NCBI GenBank assembly: GCA_000328365.1
Contig: KB307198.1
Location: 260,531-324,530, forward strand
Reading direction: 5' to 3'
Length of the DNA: 64,000 nt
From: Capitella teleta
Lineage: Eukaryota > Annelida > Polychaeta > Capitellidae
Both the position numbers and the translations under genes were made by a program. Below, piece after piece: positions 23,301 to 37,300 of the stretch. Below the pieces are notes generated by a model that saw only the letters and a list, made by a program, of their open reading frames with translations, ran no database searches and had not been told where the DNA came from. Numbering within the stretch: the stretch's first letter is position 1; each line of letters starts with the position of its first letter.

Positions 23301-26300
23301 CACCCCCGCAGAGGGTTGAAGTCTTCAATAAGGGAGCCACGCATCGTTGAGCACAAGATAAAGCTCACCCAACCAGAGGCCCTGTTGCCCAACAAGGCCT
23401 GCGTCGGTCTACCGCCCCACCCCCTTCCATGGGTTTCGACAGTGTTTGCTGGGCAGGCAGCTGAAATGTCTTTCCGTGGAGCTGTGGGATGGTGTCAAAA
23501 TGGTATCGTCACAATGCACCAACTGATTCTCCTTGCCATTCATTCAAAGCGAGACCAATTTATCCCCGACGACAAAAGATTAATTTTGACTGATCATAAA
23601 ACCGTATATTGCATGGAAGGATACTTTCTCACGATGATCTTTGCGTCAGAGTTTATAACTCGAGTGATGTAAAGCGAAAAGATGCACACCTTCTGCGCAA
23701 ACCAGAACAAGTCAACGTTCTTGTAAAGAAAATTATTACATAACATGCAAAAGGCGTTATGAATGATGTGTTTAGGAAAAGACCATAACTTGCACTGAGC
23801 CACATGCAAACAGTCCATCAAAATGTATCAAGGCTCTACTCCAACTTTGTAACTATATTTCAAAACTTTATATTGCAGGCATTGTCACGCAAGTTTGGCA
23901 TTTTATCCTGGTAATGGCTGGCAACAGCATAGCGAGTAGCGAGGCTTGCTTTATGAATGTAGAAAATATGCTACTAATGTATGTACCCCAAGTTGTAGTT
24001 GTGTTTTAGTACATATTTATTAGTGGTTGTTTTGTTGTTGTTTTTTCTCAAATATTGTTTTTCATATATTATTTTTGAAACGTTTAATGTAATCATAGTG
24101 ATTTTGAATTATGCAACATTTTTATTGAACTTTTGTTTAAACATCTATAGCCAATTTAAATCACAAAATATACACTATCTAGATGCAATATACATGTTAT
24201 ATGGAAACATAAAAATTACATCAAATTTCATCTATAATCACTTAGTTGATAACCACTCGAGTGACTCACGCCTACAAGACCTTCAACATAATGCGTCAAG
24301 CATTGAACGCTACCTGATCCGCACAGAAGCATTTACCTCGTTAACCGGGCAGTTTAATCACCCAATCTACAACGTAACCTATGCATTTCCAGTGAAAAGC
24401 AAACGAGTGGCTTGCGCCGCGCGAAATGCAAATTGAACCATCTTCATTTGCAAATGAAAGTCTCGGAGGTTCAAAAGATATGCATGGAATAAATTTCACT
24501 TGAGATCTGATCATGAGATTAGTAAGTTTCTCTAAATTCTCGGCATTCATGCTTCAAAGTCGTATGACTATAATTGTCCACAGGAATTAATAAATATTTT
24601 CACAACAGCTAGATGACGTAATTGTGGCAATGTACAGGTGATTTTGCGCTGAATACACACACAGAAATCAAAATTATTGCATCATGCATACAAAAAGCAC
24701 GTTTTCTTTCTTAGACAATGCGCTATGCATTGGGGATTACTAGTATACTGAATGTGACATAATTATTGAAAGGATTGCGTGCTGAGTATTGCTGTCAGTT
24801 CATTGATGTATTGTCCTAAATCCAATCAAACTCTCTCACTGAAAGGAACGGCAGCTGACGTTCATATATCTCAGAAGTATATTACATTCCATCGGATGGA
24901 CCTCCCTCAGAAATCAACTCAGAATTAACCACCATATACAGCTCATGATCACAGGGTGCTATGCATATCATGTACCCTTTACTACCCGCATCACCCTTAA
25001 TTTCAAAAGCTGTAAAGATTACCGCGTGTTACGTTCATTATCTGATCAACGGTTAGCTCCCTGTTTAGCTGATACCATTAGCACGCACATGTCGCTGCCC
25101 CCGTGCTATTCACATATAATTCGATTATTCCACAGGTGTTCGAACGTTTTGGTACAACTAATTTTCAAATGGATCCTAACCAGATGGTTGTATTTGCGAG
25201 GGGAAACAGGTAAATAGCCATGTGGCAAAGTTGGCGGCTCCATCGTCAGGTGTATGTATCGGGAATACGTGCTGGTCAACGGGTTTGGTGAACGCTCGGC
25301 TTCAGAGATCGATACGGTGTACTTTTGTAGTTCATACTTGTTCTACATTGTGGATTAGTAACCGGAAATGATTCTTCAAACCTTTTGTTCTTTTAATAAA
25401 ATTGTGTGAACTTGCGTCACCCATCAGTTTAATACTTTGTATTTTTGGACTGATGACCTGCTTTATATTTTATGTTTCTAAATATACCATGGCAATTTCA
25501 TTTCACATTATAATTCAACGTCTTGAAATAACCTTGTTTGAAATCTCCTTCCGCATTGGTTGTGGATCTCAAGAGCCATCCCCTGACCCCATTGAACTGG
25601 CAAATAGCTCTCTCCAGATCGGAATAATTATGTAAAGCGGTGTGTTTTGATGATCGAGAGCTCATAGGCCGTCTGTTTGAGAACGAGGCTACTCTTGGCG
25701 CGCTTTTGATCAACGTCCAAGACACGTGTTTGTCCTGTTGCAGCCATTTGATGCCTGAAGTCCGCACGCGGCCAGTTCTTCATCAAAAGCAAAAGCAAAG
25801 TACGCACAGTTTTCTCATGTTCTCATCTAGGGAATTACGCAACAAGGACGGATCATAAATTTCAGACATGTTTCCCACTTAATCTAAGCTCTCAGGCCTC
25901 GATTTAAAATATCTAAATTATGGTTTTTGAATTAAGAATTCGCGAATGCGAGATTCTTATTTTTTTGGCTCTTTTCCTCGAAAGCAGCCCCTCTGCATGG
26001 AGTCATTTCCAGAGACATAAAACGAGGGTTGTTGCTCATACCACACATGTTGACAATCACACCAACACAGAAGAAAGCATACCAATTTCATACAAATGCT
26101 GGCAAAATAGTCATCAATTCCATTCGAGTGGAATCCTTTTCGTTTTTTGTGGCTTGTGACGAATGACCAACGCTGGCTGGCTGCGTTTCATGGGCCTGAC
26201 CATACACAGCCGTCTTGCAAATGACCATAAAGCATCTTGGTCCGTCGTAAAGATGCTGACCTAAGCCAGACCTGGAGGTGGGTCCCTGGGCGGATGCCTC

Positions 26301-29300
26301 ACGGGGCTGATTTAAGCGGCACGGGACCCTGGGGAGGCCAAGCACGTGCTGCAATGGGGGTATCCTGAGGGAGACTCAACCTGCACCCTTCACACACATA
26401 AAATAGTTACCCAACAAAGCATCAAAGGCCTCGTGAATGGGAGGAGAGGTTTATTTACCTGTGGCGAAATCATCATTCCTTGAATGCCGTTCAGCATCTG
26501 TGCATTGAATCACAAATGAAGTATAATATTATGCATGGTTCGCCATGGTGCTTGGACGGTGATGATGATGGTGTATTGTCAGAATTAGTAACCCCTCAAG
26601 TCCCTGGGTTTAAGTTCAGTATGCCTGCTTAGTTAAGCCTTGCCTTTGAAGCTGCACTTCAAGCCGCAAATAACTCTCTTCTCAAATGTTGGTCCCCAAA
26701 ATCGCAGTGACCATGCGCATATTTTGTGTCTCAAAGCGCATACGCCAAGCCCCAAGCAGTATACCACGTGTTATCCATACGTTTTTATTGCCTTGAATTG
26801 ATTCATATTCTGAATTCGTATCAATGCATAATTAATGCTACCCGCCATGCCCTGCAGTTCCTGCTCCACGCCCCCACCCAACCTGCCCCACCCCACGATG
26901 CCTCGTCTGCTACGGACACAGGTGACAATCCAGTGTTTCCTTCTCACGCCTGGCCTATCTGTAATTGTTTGCAGATCAATTCTCACCGATCTTACTCAGC
27001 TTTGAAGCTGTGAAGTGTGATGGGGTTTGGACTAGCGAACAATGAACTGGAATCAATAGATCAGCGAAGTCAAATAGCTTCTGAGATTCTCGACTGAGAA
27101 TCTGGCCAATGAGGGATGCGTGAAGAGGCCTTCCTCCTTGAAAGAAGTCAAGGGAGCAGAAGGATTTTAAGAAGATCTTTACAGCTGAAGGGGAGATTGT
27201 TCTCTTGGTCGCCCAAACCAGGTGATTCTTTTTATGTGAAGAAAACAAGGGAGAGAAGACATCAAAAGACGCTGATTGTGTTGTGTTTTCAGGTTTATTA
27301 TTTGTGTGCATTGAAATAAGTATTTCAGAGTTTTAAGAAATCACCTTGTCTGTTGTTACGTAATAAAGGTTGAGATTCAAATCATGAGGTGATGATGAGC
27401 AAGGGAAGATAAAGATGCCTGAACGAGATGTTTCTGTGATGAAAGGGAACACAATGAATTGATCAGAATGAGCTTTCGTTTTGGTTCGGCTGCAGAGCGA
27501 ATCGGAGGTCGGAGAACATACTGATGAATGCTCCCTCGTGTGTGCAATGGCTTTTATTGAAACGTTTTAATCCGACCTTCCCGTTTATTAAACATGAATA
27601 AACTTAGTACCGGATTAACGAGATATAACACAAAGTGGTAGACCTTGTATAGTTGGTTATAAGGTATTAAAGCGCCTTGTTAAATCGCACTTCTTGTATA
27701 CCCCTGTAGTATGTTACATGTGGTTGATGTGTAACAATTGTTAGATAAATACAGGCATCATTTCAACCATTTAGACTTATTTCATGAAATTCAACCAAGC
27801 AGCAGAATTGATCACGTCATTCAGTACATACTAGTAAATCATATTCCTCACAGGACAAATAACCACGAGAAGTATAAATACACACTTGGAAGTAGAATCA
27901 GCTGCTTATTTCAACGCGTGAGATGTGTTAGAAGAGAGCAACAATCCAATGACGCCCTAGGACCAAATGAAGACAACAATTGCGTCTAAATCCGTTACTC
28001 GTAAAGAGTCCTCGATCATCAAGAGGCTTAGCGCCCCAGGGAATCAGGGGCGTTGGAAGACCCTCCTCCCTTTTTTAGTCTCCCCTTTTGCACCTGTCCA
28101 TAGCGCGGAGTGACCGTTGGTGATTGACCACTGATGGCAAGGGAGGGAAGATGAATGGGAGAAGGGCGCGTGCCAGTGCATGGGTCATTTTTCCCTTTAA
28201 CTTCCATTGATTGCACGGGAAGTGAGGAGACGATGAAGGTCCATTAGTGACGTTTAATAGAGTTTTGAAAACAGGGAATTTTCAATGCGTTTCAATAGTG
28301 CTCGCGTTAACTCCATTTGCTGGAGTCGCGAGCCGTACCTTAATCAGCTCTTTGATGGCCGAGCAGCACGCACCTCTTTCCCTTTTCTTGTTTTGTTTGT
28401 GATTAGTTGGAATTTTCTTGCGTTTCTTGCTGTAATGAACTGTAATGCAATACTTTTTGAAAAAAAAAAATTCCCGGTTAACTGCGGGTTCTTTGAAGAT
28501 ATTGGTCAGCTCTCATTTCAACGGCCGGACTTTTGCATGCCAATTACAAATCTTTTCGACTTTGTTCATTGCGAAACATTGTAGGGGGTGCGTGAATATC
28601 TTGCGGTTGCGTGTGTACTTACAGCAGGCGTAGAGCTGAAAGTTGTTGATCTTTAATGTTCATAGGATCCTTAACAGACAAACTATGTTTTCTTTTGAAG
28701 CCACCTCAAACTACTTTTTTTTTCAAAGTTCCCTTTCCAGTTTCCCGCCTTCCTATTGTGCCTCTGTAGGCGATCATGTTAACAGGGACGCGTGCCACGT
28801 TAAGCACCGAAATCTAGGCGAGAAAAAAGATCAAATAATCATAATAAATATTAGTTCAGCCAATTCACAGCCGTTTGCATACATTAAAAGCGTGATCGGG
28901 GCACGCGCGTGGCCAAAAACTGAGATTTCTTTTGAAGCCTCATCACTGATCGATTTGATGTGTGTTCCTCAACAAAAGACCGTTCGCTCGCGCATGTGCA
29001 GGACGTCGGTCGGGCCGGTCGCTGTTTTTGGTGGAAGGAAGGTGTTCCCGGGTTTCTTTTCCCTGCACCTGTTGCGCGGGCGGATGTCCTTTGATGCGCC
29101 CCAATACAGATACCTGCCTTTCAACCGCCTCTCCATACATGCACGCGATGTGGGTTCGCATTTGTTACTTTTGGTCCATAAATATTTGAAGTGTTGACCA
29201 AAGATCAAAAGAAGATCTTACAAATTTCTCTATAGAGGGCAATCTTTGTCGTATTGTAGGACTTTTCATTACTTTATTGCATTATCCAACTTGAGTATAC

Positions 29301-29907
29301 AACGTGAAACTACACGCATGCATAACCGATAAAAAAAAAAACGTGACACTCGTATTTCATGGAAATTCCATCATGCACCCGACTAAACTGCGTTTTAACC
29401 CCTAAACCAGCAATTCTTTTGTTCCTGATTGACAAGAGCGTCTGCAAAGGTGCCCCATAGTATCACTTTCACTCAGGCCGTCTCAGTTTTAATTTTACTG
29501 ACGTTAAAATTTCGGCTACACATCGTGACAATATGGAAAAACGAAACGCGAGCGATAATGGAGGAGAATCTCCATGAGAAATAAAAGGTGGCGCTGAGGT
29601 TACTGCTTCTCAATTCATCAAGGCGCGGGGCTGAATGCCTCGTGACGTACCACCCTCGACTTAATTGCGGGTTTCTTATTTCGCCATTTAGAAAGCTTGA
29701 TAGCGTTTTTGTTCGCTACAGATCGAATTAAGATTTTTCACTGCATTAAAAGGATGAACTTGTATGATGAATCTTAGGCATTTATCGCTATGTTTTGTGA
29801 CTTGATATGAAGCATTCATCATCGGCGTGAGTCGCACAAGAGTAACCCTGGAATGGGGCTAGGTCACGTATCTCACTATGCCTCTGATGGCATGCTCCCA
29901 CTGAATA

Positions 29908-29926
29908 CTATAGAGATTCTCTATAG
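29908..29926. repeat. 19 bp perfect palindrome
   Basis: CTATAGAGA and TCTCTATAG flank a single T, giving 9 bp arms with a 1 bp centre. Confidence 0.6.
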
Positions 29927-30437
29927 CAGCATATGCAGTACAATACGTGCACTATATCTTGAGCTTTCACACCTTGTTTCAGACATTTTATAGAAGCATA
30001 TAATGATACGAATCACTTCTCTATCATACATGTTTGTATACACCTGATGCATACTCCATTATTTATTGGTAATACTTACAAGTTTTCTAATTAGCGCACC
30101 CAAAAGAAATGGGGTCTGAAAAGTGAAAGAGCATGCCATATTGTGTCTAATTTACATCACTGCCGTTTGATAAAAGTTGAACATTTTAATTTCGTTGGCA
30201 AGGCTTGGTTATTTTAGTGGATAGAATTTACACATCAGCCGATAATAGTGACAGGAAATTGCCTGCCAACCTGCTTTATTTACACTAACTGGTTTTTCAG
30301 AATTTAGGTAGGCCACTTGAGTGATCACTGCTCTGGAACACAAACCCTAAAACATCTCTTTTGGGAGAGAAATAATTAAGATACGGAAAAGATTAGGTTG
30401 TTCCGCTGATTAGTGGTCGTGTGTTATATGATGGTTA

Positions 30438-30473
30438 GTCGAGATAAAAACCACAAAATTTATTTATCTCGAC
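30438..30473. repeat. Short hairpin, 11 bp perfect arms
   Basis: GTCGAGATAAA (30438-30448) and TTTATCTCGAC (30463-30473) are exact reverse complements around a 14-base loop. The stem is too short for a microRNA precursor, and no T-run supports an RNA polymerase III terminator. Confidence 0.55.
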
Positions 30474-31233
30474 ACGTTTGCCTTGTGTTTCACTCTAGGT
30501 TTCATGCAGATGAAAATTGTTTTTATTTTGTTAATTTGGAGGAACGCTAATCGATTTTCTATCGATTATGACAAAAAATCTTGAGATAGATGCACATAAT
30601 TTATGTAATACTTATACTTTGATTTTTTTTCTTCTTCTGTGACTCACTCTATAATTATAATAATACATGTACATACATATACTACTATCAAATATATTCA
30701 ACAAATCGTGTTGAATAAATGAAACAGTAGGATACTTGAGATGACCCCGATTGCATAACTCATTAATAGAATAGCTTCCATGTACCAGCATTACATCTAC
30801 ATGGAGATAATGCAGCTCAAGTAATCACCCAGAATCTGATCCCCATTTTAATGAAGAAGTATAATCATTACCTTTGCTTTACCTGTTCGTTGTTGCAACG
30901 TGTATACGTGCATCCTTCGGCCTTAAAGGTACACATACATGCGATCACCTTCGTGATAAACATTATATATTTTTAGTACCGCGATGATGAAGGATCGCCT
31001 TAATAAGGACATTTTGCTAATGAACTTTAGTGTATGCATGGCGATAATAAAAGGCTCGCAAGTTTCCCACACTGCGATGCAAAACTTCCACAATGAATAA
31101 CCCGTCGCTGTTTTTTGTTCGGTTCAGCGAAGCGAAAGACTGAAAGCATCACATCCCCCCTCCCACAAAACGGGCCTTCTGAGAGAGTTGTCATAGTTTA
31201 TGAAAGGCACCAGATTTCTCTCTATGTGAAGCA

Positions 31234-31311
31234 GAGGGTAGAGAGAGAGAAAGAGAGAGGGGAGGGAGGAAAAAAAAGAGAGAGAGAGTGAGAGAAGAAG
31301 AAGAAAATAAA
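31234..31311. repeat. GA-rich microsatellite
   Basis: An interrupted (GA)n and GAA tract of about 75 bases, purine-only on the plus strand for most of its length. Confidence 0.85.
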
Positions 31312-34300
31312 CATAAAGATTGATTAATATGCGCTGTGAAAGATGCGCGGCGTCAATGGTTCCAAGACGAAAATCTCTTTTCGTTTTCGAACTTTGAAAA
31401 AAAGTTTTGTCGACGAGACACAACACTTGAAACTTGGGTTCTGATGAAACATTCAATGCTTGGTTTACCGCTCATCCAGGAATGCTATATCGTATAAGTT
31501 GATTGTTTATAGCTGAAAAGAGTACATCCCATATAATTATATTAATTTCGAATTCTCAATTAACCTGAATGGTCTATAGAAATTTTGAAAAATAAAAATA
31601 AAAAATTGTCATCAAGAACGAGCTAATTAGATCAATTCGAATTTGTCGTGATCAACCCGTTTATGAGGGGGGGGGGGGTTCGGGGATGAAGCACAGTGTG
31701 CACCCCGCAGGGTGAATAAGGCTGTTAAAAGCCAATTCGGACACAGAGGGGTTCTCGGTGGGGTGTTTATGCGCACAACGAGCGGAAAATTGCAGTTTGC
31801 CGTGGCATGTTACGCGTGAGTTCGGACGGAGCAGAAACCCAACACGTTCTGAGACGTAAGATGCAAGATACTGTCATGAAAATTACACATCACAGAAAAA
31901 AAATAATGATACCCATCCTATAAAGTTATCCACATTGCAACACGCAAAGAATTCAATTCGAGAAAACATTGATGGCAGGTTTCTCGTTTCACTTATTGCT
32001 GTAAAACACGAGATGCACATTGCGTGTTGAAAGCGATCATTTCGAACCAAGTTGACCTTGATGTCTATCACACTTGACCTCGAGAATTACACGGCCGTAT
32101 AAATATCAACATTAGACCGCGGCCCACAATGGTCATGACCCATCGATGAAATTGATTGTACAGGGGTCATACCTAATTACTGGACACCCCGCGAGGCCAG
32201 CACCAGGATCATGACCAGTGTTGCTTGACCGGGTAATCCAGAAGCAATGAGCGGTGTGGTGTGGTCACGAACCAAGTTGGCAAACAGTGCGGGCCGCAAT
32301 TGCTCGTCTGACGCTGGGCCCTGTAATTATAGGGGATGTTATTGAACTGGGACAACAGCGGCTTGCGGCTGAGAAATGGACAGTTGCTCGGAACTATTCT
32401 GCTCGATGAGTTCTGACGCAATTGGGTTGGGTCTCGCAGGGAACGAGGGGGTCCCACGGGAAGTAAGATAGAAGGAAAGGTGATCATATCACTGATGACA
32501 CCCTAATCAAATATCACTTACTGGTGAATACCACAATCGGCCGACTGGTTCTTCTCAATACGCCTCTGTTTAGAATCCCTTGAGATCTGAGGCCGGGGCC
32601 TATGGGAAATGACACGCATGGGTGTTCAAAGACGTGATATTCAGTTAAGGCATCATCTTGCATCTGTTTATTGAGGAAGTTGTCACACGCATTACGATGT
32701 CTCTTACTTTTGCGGCATTAAATGCACGAATATACCAGATGCGGCTCAGTTGCCATTTCAGCCATTCAAAGCTTTTATATTGCGCATAAAAGAGGATATT
32801 AAAAGCAAGTTATTGCGTATTCTGAAGATAAACACGTTAGCGGCGGATGAATACATCAATGGCTGGTAGAGCAGGTCTATTTGACGCTGCGGAAGCAGAC
32901 ATGGGCGGAATGGCAAAAGTTGAATGCGCATGTCAAAGGGCAGGCTATGATTTCCTGCTTCTAATCATCTCATTTTTCTGCTAAGATCTTTCGAAATTGA
33001 GCTGCTTACTATTCAAATCAAGTCGCAATACGTTGCCTATTGTGCTGCCTTGATCGCGCCATTGTGCAGCCCGAAAGTTGACATTTTTTTCTGACGTTAT
33101 TGGGACAAATATGGTGGTTTGTGGGAACCTCAAAGCTGCTTGTCAGGCAGCAATGAAACCGGCGCAGCAATCAACCGCCCGCTGACCCCCAAAATGACCT
33201 CCATACACATCGACCATTAGAATATTCATATAGACAGAGAATCTGTCATTCGGCTCCATGGCAGGCACAAGAGCCCCCACTTGCCACAGGCTGGGACCTT
33301 TGGCCTCCCAAAATCTTCTACAAGCATTCTCGGTTGCTTACCAGACATAGGACTTTGGCCTGTAAGCCGTTTGCAAACGACACTCTATACTTACAGCATT
33401 GGTCTCGAGATTTTGCCTAATCCTCGCACTTAACAGCCCGGAACAATTGGAGACAGTGCGACATAGATGTTGACCAATGATGTTTGCCATCAATTTTGTG
33501 GCCTGGCCATTCACTCTTTAAGTTAGCATCAGCAGAGGTCTTGGGAAGAATTTTCGTCTGAACAATAAGAGGAAAAACGTTTGACTTCTGTAATTTATCT
33601 GTGGTGATTACTTCAAAGGAGCAAATAATTTATTGTCAGACAGCAGTTTAGAAATTGATGAAGAGAAAAAACATCCATTTTGATTTTTGAAGGCCAATCG
33701 TTCGTTTTCAGTTTGGGAAAATTTGATATTCAGGATCATGCCTATTCTGGGTGTACTAGACGGTGTGTTTTCCTTGATCCTGGATCGGTAAAGAGAAGGT
33801 CGACAAAGAGAAGCGGAGAGAGCGGAAAAGAAAAATTACCCTAAAATCAGATGATGATCACTCTCCTTGCATCTGTCATTATGCTCAGTGCAAATAAGTA
33901 TTTCAAATAATTAAGCGTGTATATCAAATAAAAGTCTTGATTTAACCAATAAGCGTATTTATTTCTGTATCCACAAGTAATGAAGTACAGACCTATTTGT
34001 TTCGGGGTAGCACTCTGGTTCTACGAGTTAGGAGGGCGTGGCTTGTGAGTGTGCTAGATAACCAATACAATGATATTACACGTATACAAGTAGCCGAATG
34101 CACACATAAAAGTAATTTAGTTATGTTAAACAATAGAACAATTAGCAATTCAATTAATTTAAAATGGACATTCAAGGCGTTGCCATTAGTGTGTCACTCA
34201 GGTGAGGCAAGAAACCTCTTGACAGTTGCGTTTTTCCAAGAAAGTCGTCGATTTCCTGCACCCTGCATGGAACGGCTTCATGGAAGGTCCTCTCAACAAG

Positions 34301-37300
34301 CCGAGTACACGTGTAAAGATGATCAGTAGATGACACAATGCGTAGATGATCTCTGCTTCTGGTAGTTATCCATAAAGAAGAGCTGAGTTCTCCGAAGAAT
34401 ATACTACAAAAAGACGTTTTGGTAGAATTATGTTTCTCTGACAATGCAACAAGGGTCATTAATATCTTAGCCACTCAAAGAGTTCCGAATAAAACTTGCG
34501 TGTCTCTCTATTAAATGACATAAAGATATCAGATTCCATTGCTTCGAAAAAGCTCATAAAATAGCCGAAGTTGTCAGAAAAATGTCACCAAGTGAGGACC
34601 AGTATACACGTAGTACTCGCTGCGCCCAACATTCATATACACGCATTATAAGGTAGTCTCAAAGTGAAATTAAAGATCAAAGACTGCCTTTGCACCATAA
34701 AAAATGGTTAAGGTTGATCATTGAAAAGTTTTCGCAGTTCCGTGCCATTTATTACATCACGGGAGGTGTTTAGTTTGTGAAACATTTACATTGCATGTCA
34801 TCTAAAATACAGTAAACACTCATCATTCTAACATCCACTTTGATTCGCATGGAAAATTAATCGTCAATTTCAACATTACAGTCCTGATTGCCCTCTAATT
34901 AAATTAATAAACACAAACATGGATGCTATTTTACTATCTCAATAATTAACACAGAATGCCTGTTATCCACAGCGGGGGGTGCGGAGGCAATATTTGGTGT
35001 GGCATTTTTTACGAGTTTTGAAAGCCAATGCTGGGTTCAGAGGTTCGTGCAAATATTATGGTGTCATTTTTTTTTTCATTGACACAAGAACATTTGCAGG
35101 AACAATAAAAAGATAAAATTGTTTCGGTGGAAAAATTGAGATGCAGTCCAGGGGTCAACCATATAAGACAAAAAAAAAAGCAAGTGAAAAATATCCCTAA
35201 CTATAGCGATGCATGTGCAAGAAATCTTAAATATCAAACATTGACCATGGTGGTAAGCCGGATTATTATGAACTATATGTGTAAATCCATTCGGGTATCT
35301 TGAACAATCTCGGGAAAGTTCTTGTACAAGAAATATGCATCATCAATTTATCAATGTGTGACTGGCGTTATTGCAGACATCGACCCCGAGACACTTTTAA
35401 GAGAGTGACTACCGCAGCATATCCCTCCTCTTTCATATGTTAGACTACTATTAAGTGTTTCGGTGCCACCCCCTGCATCTACTTTTAGCCCGTGACAGTG
35501 ATTCATTACGCTTAGCAGACAGCAAAAAAACTGTGCTCATTCTTTCTATGCCCGTCAAAGGGAATGTGAATGCTGTCACTGGTCTTCATGTGCAGAAGAT
35601 GTTTAGAAAGATTGATGGTACGAATCAACCAGAGAAACAATACACATGTAACAAGCTGTGTCACCAAATGGAATCAAATCAGAACTTTCAAGGTAACGCC
35701 TATCTATAACGACAAAAGCTAAGCATTTAAAACTCCCTCGCCAATCTTTAGAACTCGTCACACCATATATTAATTTATTCACATTGTAGTTGGTGAATGA
35801 TCAAAAAGTTAGCAAATGGTTATCATTTAGTGCGTGCCGCAGCTACAGGCGCCACCAGAACTTGGTCCTCGTCAATATACACCTGCAGGGGTGCTCTGAA
35901 TCAGAAGAAACTTTTTTCTTTACTTCCGATGAAAGGAAATATTCGAAGCAGGATGTCATCTCGTCCTTCTTCAGCCATCACACGCATGTCTCTGCACAAT
36001 AACGCGAAGAATAAGAAGGAAACTTTCATCAGGTACACGGCCTCAAGAAGCAATCAAGTTCTTGATTAAACGCTTGAGCTATTCGCATGCAATGCACATA
36101 GCACTTGTCAAAAACCTTGACGAGAGATAAGACGGAATCTGAATTGCGGGGTGACTTTTTGGTGGCTCAAAGTGTCATATCGCTGGCGTTTCAATTTCAT
36201 GAGTTTCGTGTTATCTGCAATCGGCATCTGCACTACGCATGTCTCACCCACAAGTCATTTTGCACCGCTGCTCAGGTTACAGAAGAATTGACATTAGAAT
36301 TTCAAATTTCAACAAGGGCTTTTAGAATTTCTACAATGGTTCGTGATGGTGTCTGTGGATGGGGTGATTAATAGTTGTTATGTCACGAAGGCTTCACTTA
36401 ATTTCAAGGAATCAAAATAAATTCGTATATTTACGGATGACGAAGGCGTGTGATGCGTTTTCATGTACAGATGTACACGACGAGGTTGTGTTCTGCGGGA
36501 TCCAATCTGACACTGTGTTTAATGGTTTGTGCTTTTTTGAATAAGGATATGGAGTTATTAACCTTTACAGGTTGACAAATAAATCAAGAAAACTATAATG
36601 ATATGAACCATGAAATCATTACTTAGCTTCTCTATAATAAAATATAGAATTATATTGCAATACGACCACTGATCGTTGTCATGGATTAATTTCATGGTTG
36701 TCACGGTGGCGTTGTAGATTATTTCAGATCAATGTGTTAAATGAGGAGATTGGACTTGTTTATGGAATGATCAGCTTTAGTGACGTTTTTTTGCTATAGT
36801 GAACTTGAAATCCAAAATCACCATTTAATTAGCATTTAGAGTTTAAAAAGTCATTACAGCGAGACTAAGAATCCAGAAAATAAAGTCAGGTACCATCGTA
36901 GCAGCATGTATCATGTTTCATGGACGTTTTATCACCCATTGCCAAAATTCTATGCATTATAACTGTATCAGGTTGCTTATGCGTATACCTAGTACAGTGC
37001 GCGACACCCCCACCACGAAGGCGGTGCGGGTGATCAGTGGAAGACCAGAGTGTGGTGAATCTGTGCTAATTAACGTTTAACACACAATTGATCAAATCCA
37101 TTAAGCAGGAAATTGACCGCGTGAGAACCATTTTGTTTTCTTCATAGCCACGAAAGCGAGAATTCAATATGAAAAAAAAAAAAAAAAATGAAAAAAAACA
37201 ACAAAAAAAAAAACAAAAAAACCTGAGTCTCTCAGATCCCATTGTTCACGAAGTCCGCTCAACAGATCATCTCCATTAAAACGTCATCTGACAATATCAA

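Larger units (their letters stand above)
23480..31200. other. Gene desert upstream of PRDM13, first part
   Basis: No exon or RNA gene was recognised. AT-rich sequence is broken by GC-richer blocks near 26180-26370 and 28960-29130. Two small perfect inverted repeats occur at 29908-29926 and 30438-30473. The open frames present lack known motifs, and several begin at non-ATG codons. Confidence 0.45.

Noticed and set aside
23999-24436. A 145-codon plus-strand open frame with a hydrophobic start
   Set aside because: It begins at TTG, and its hydrophobicity comes from T-rich codons. No splice signals or family match.
28643-29197. A 184-codon plus-strand open frame
   Set aside because: It begins at TTG, has irregular composition and no recognisable domain, and overlapping frames on the other strand are equally open.
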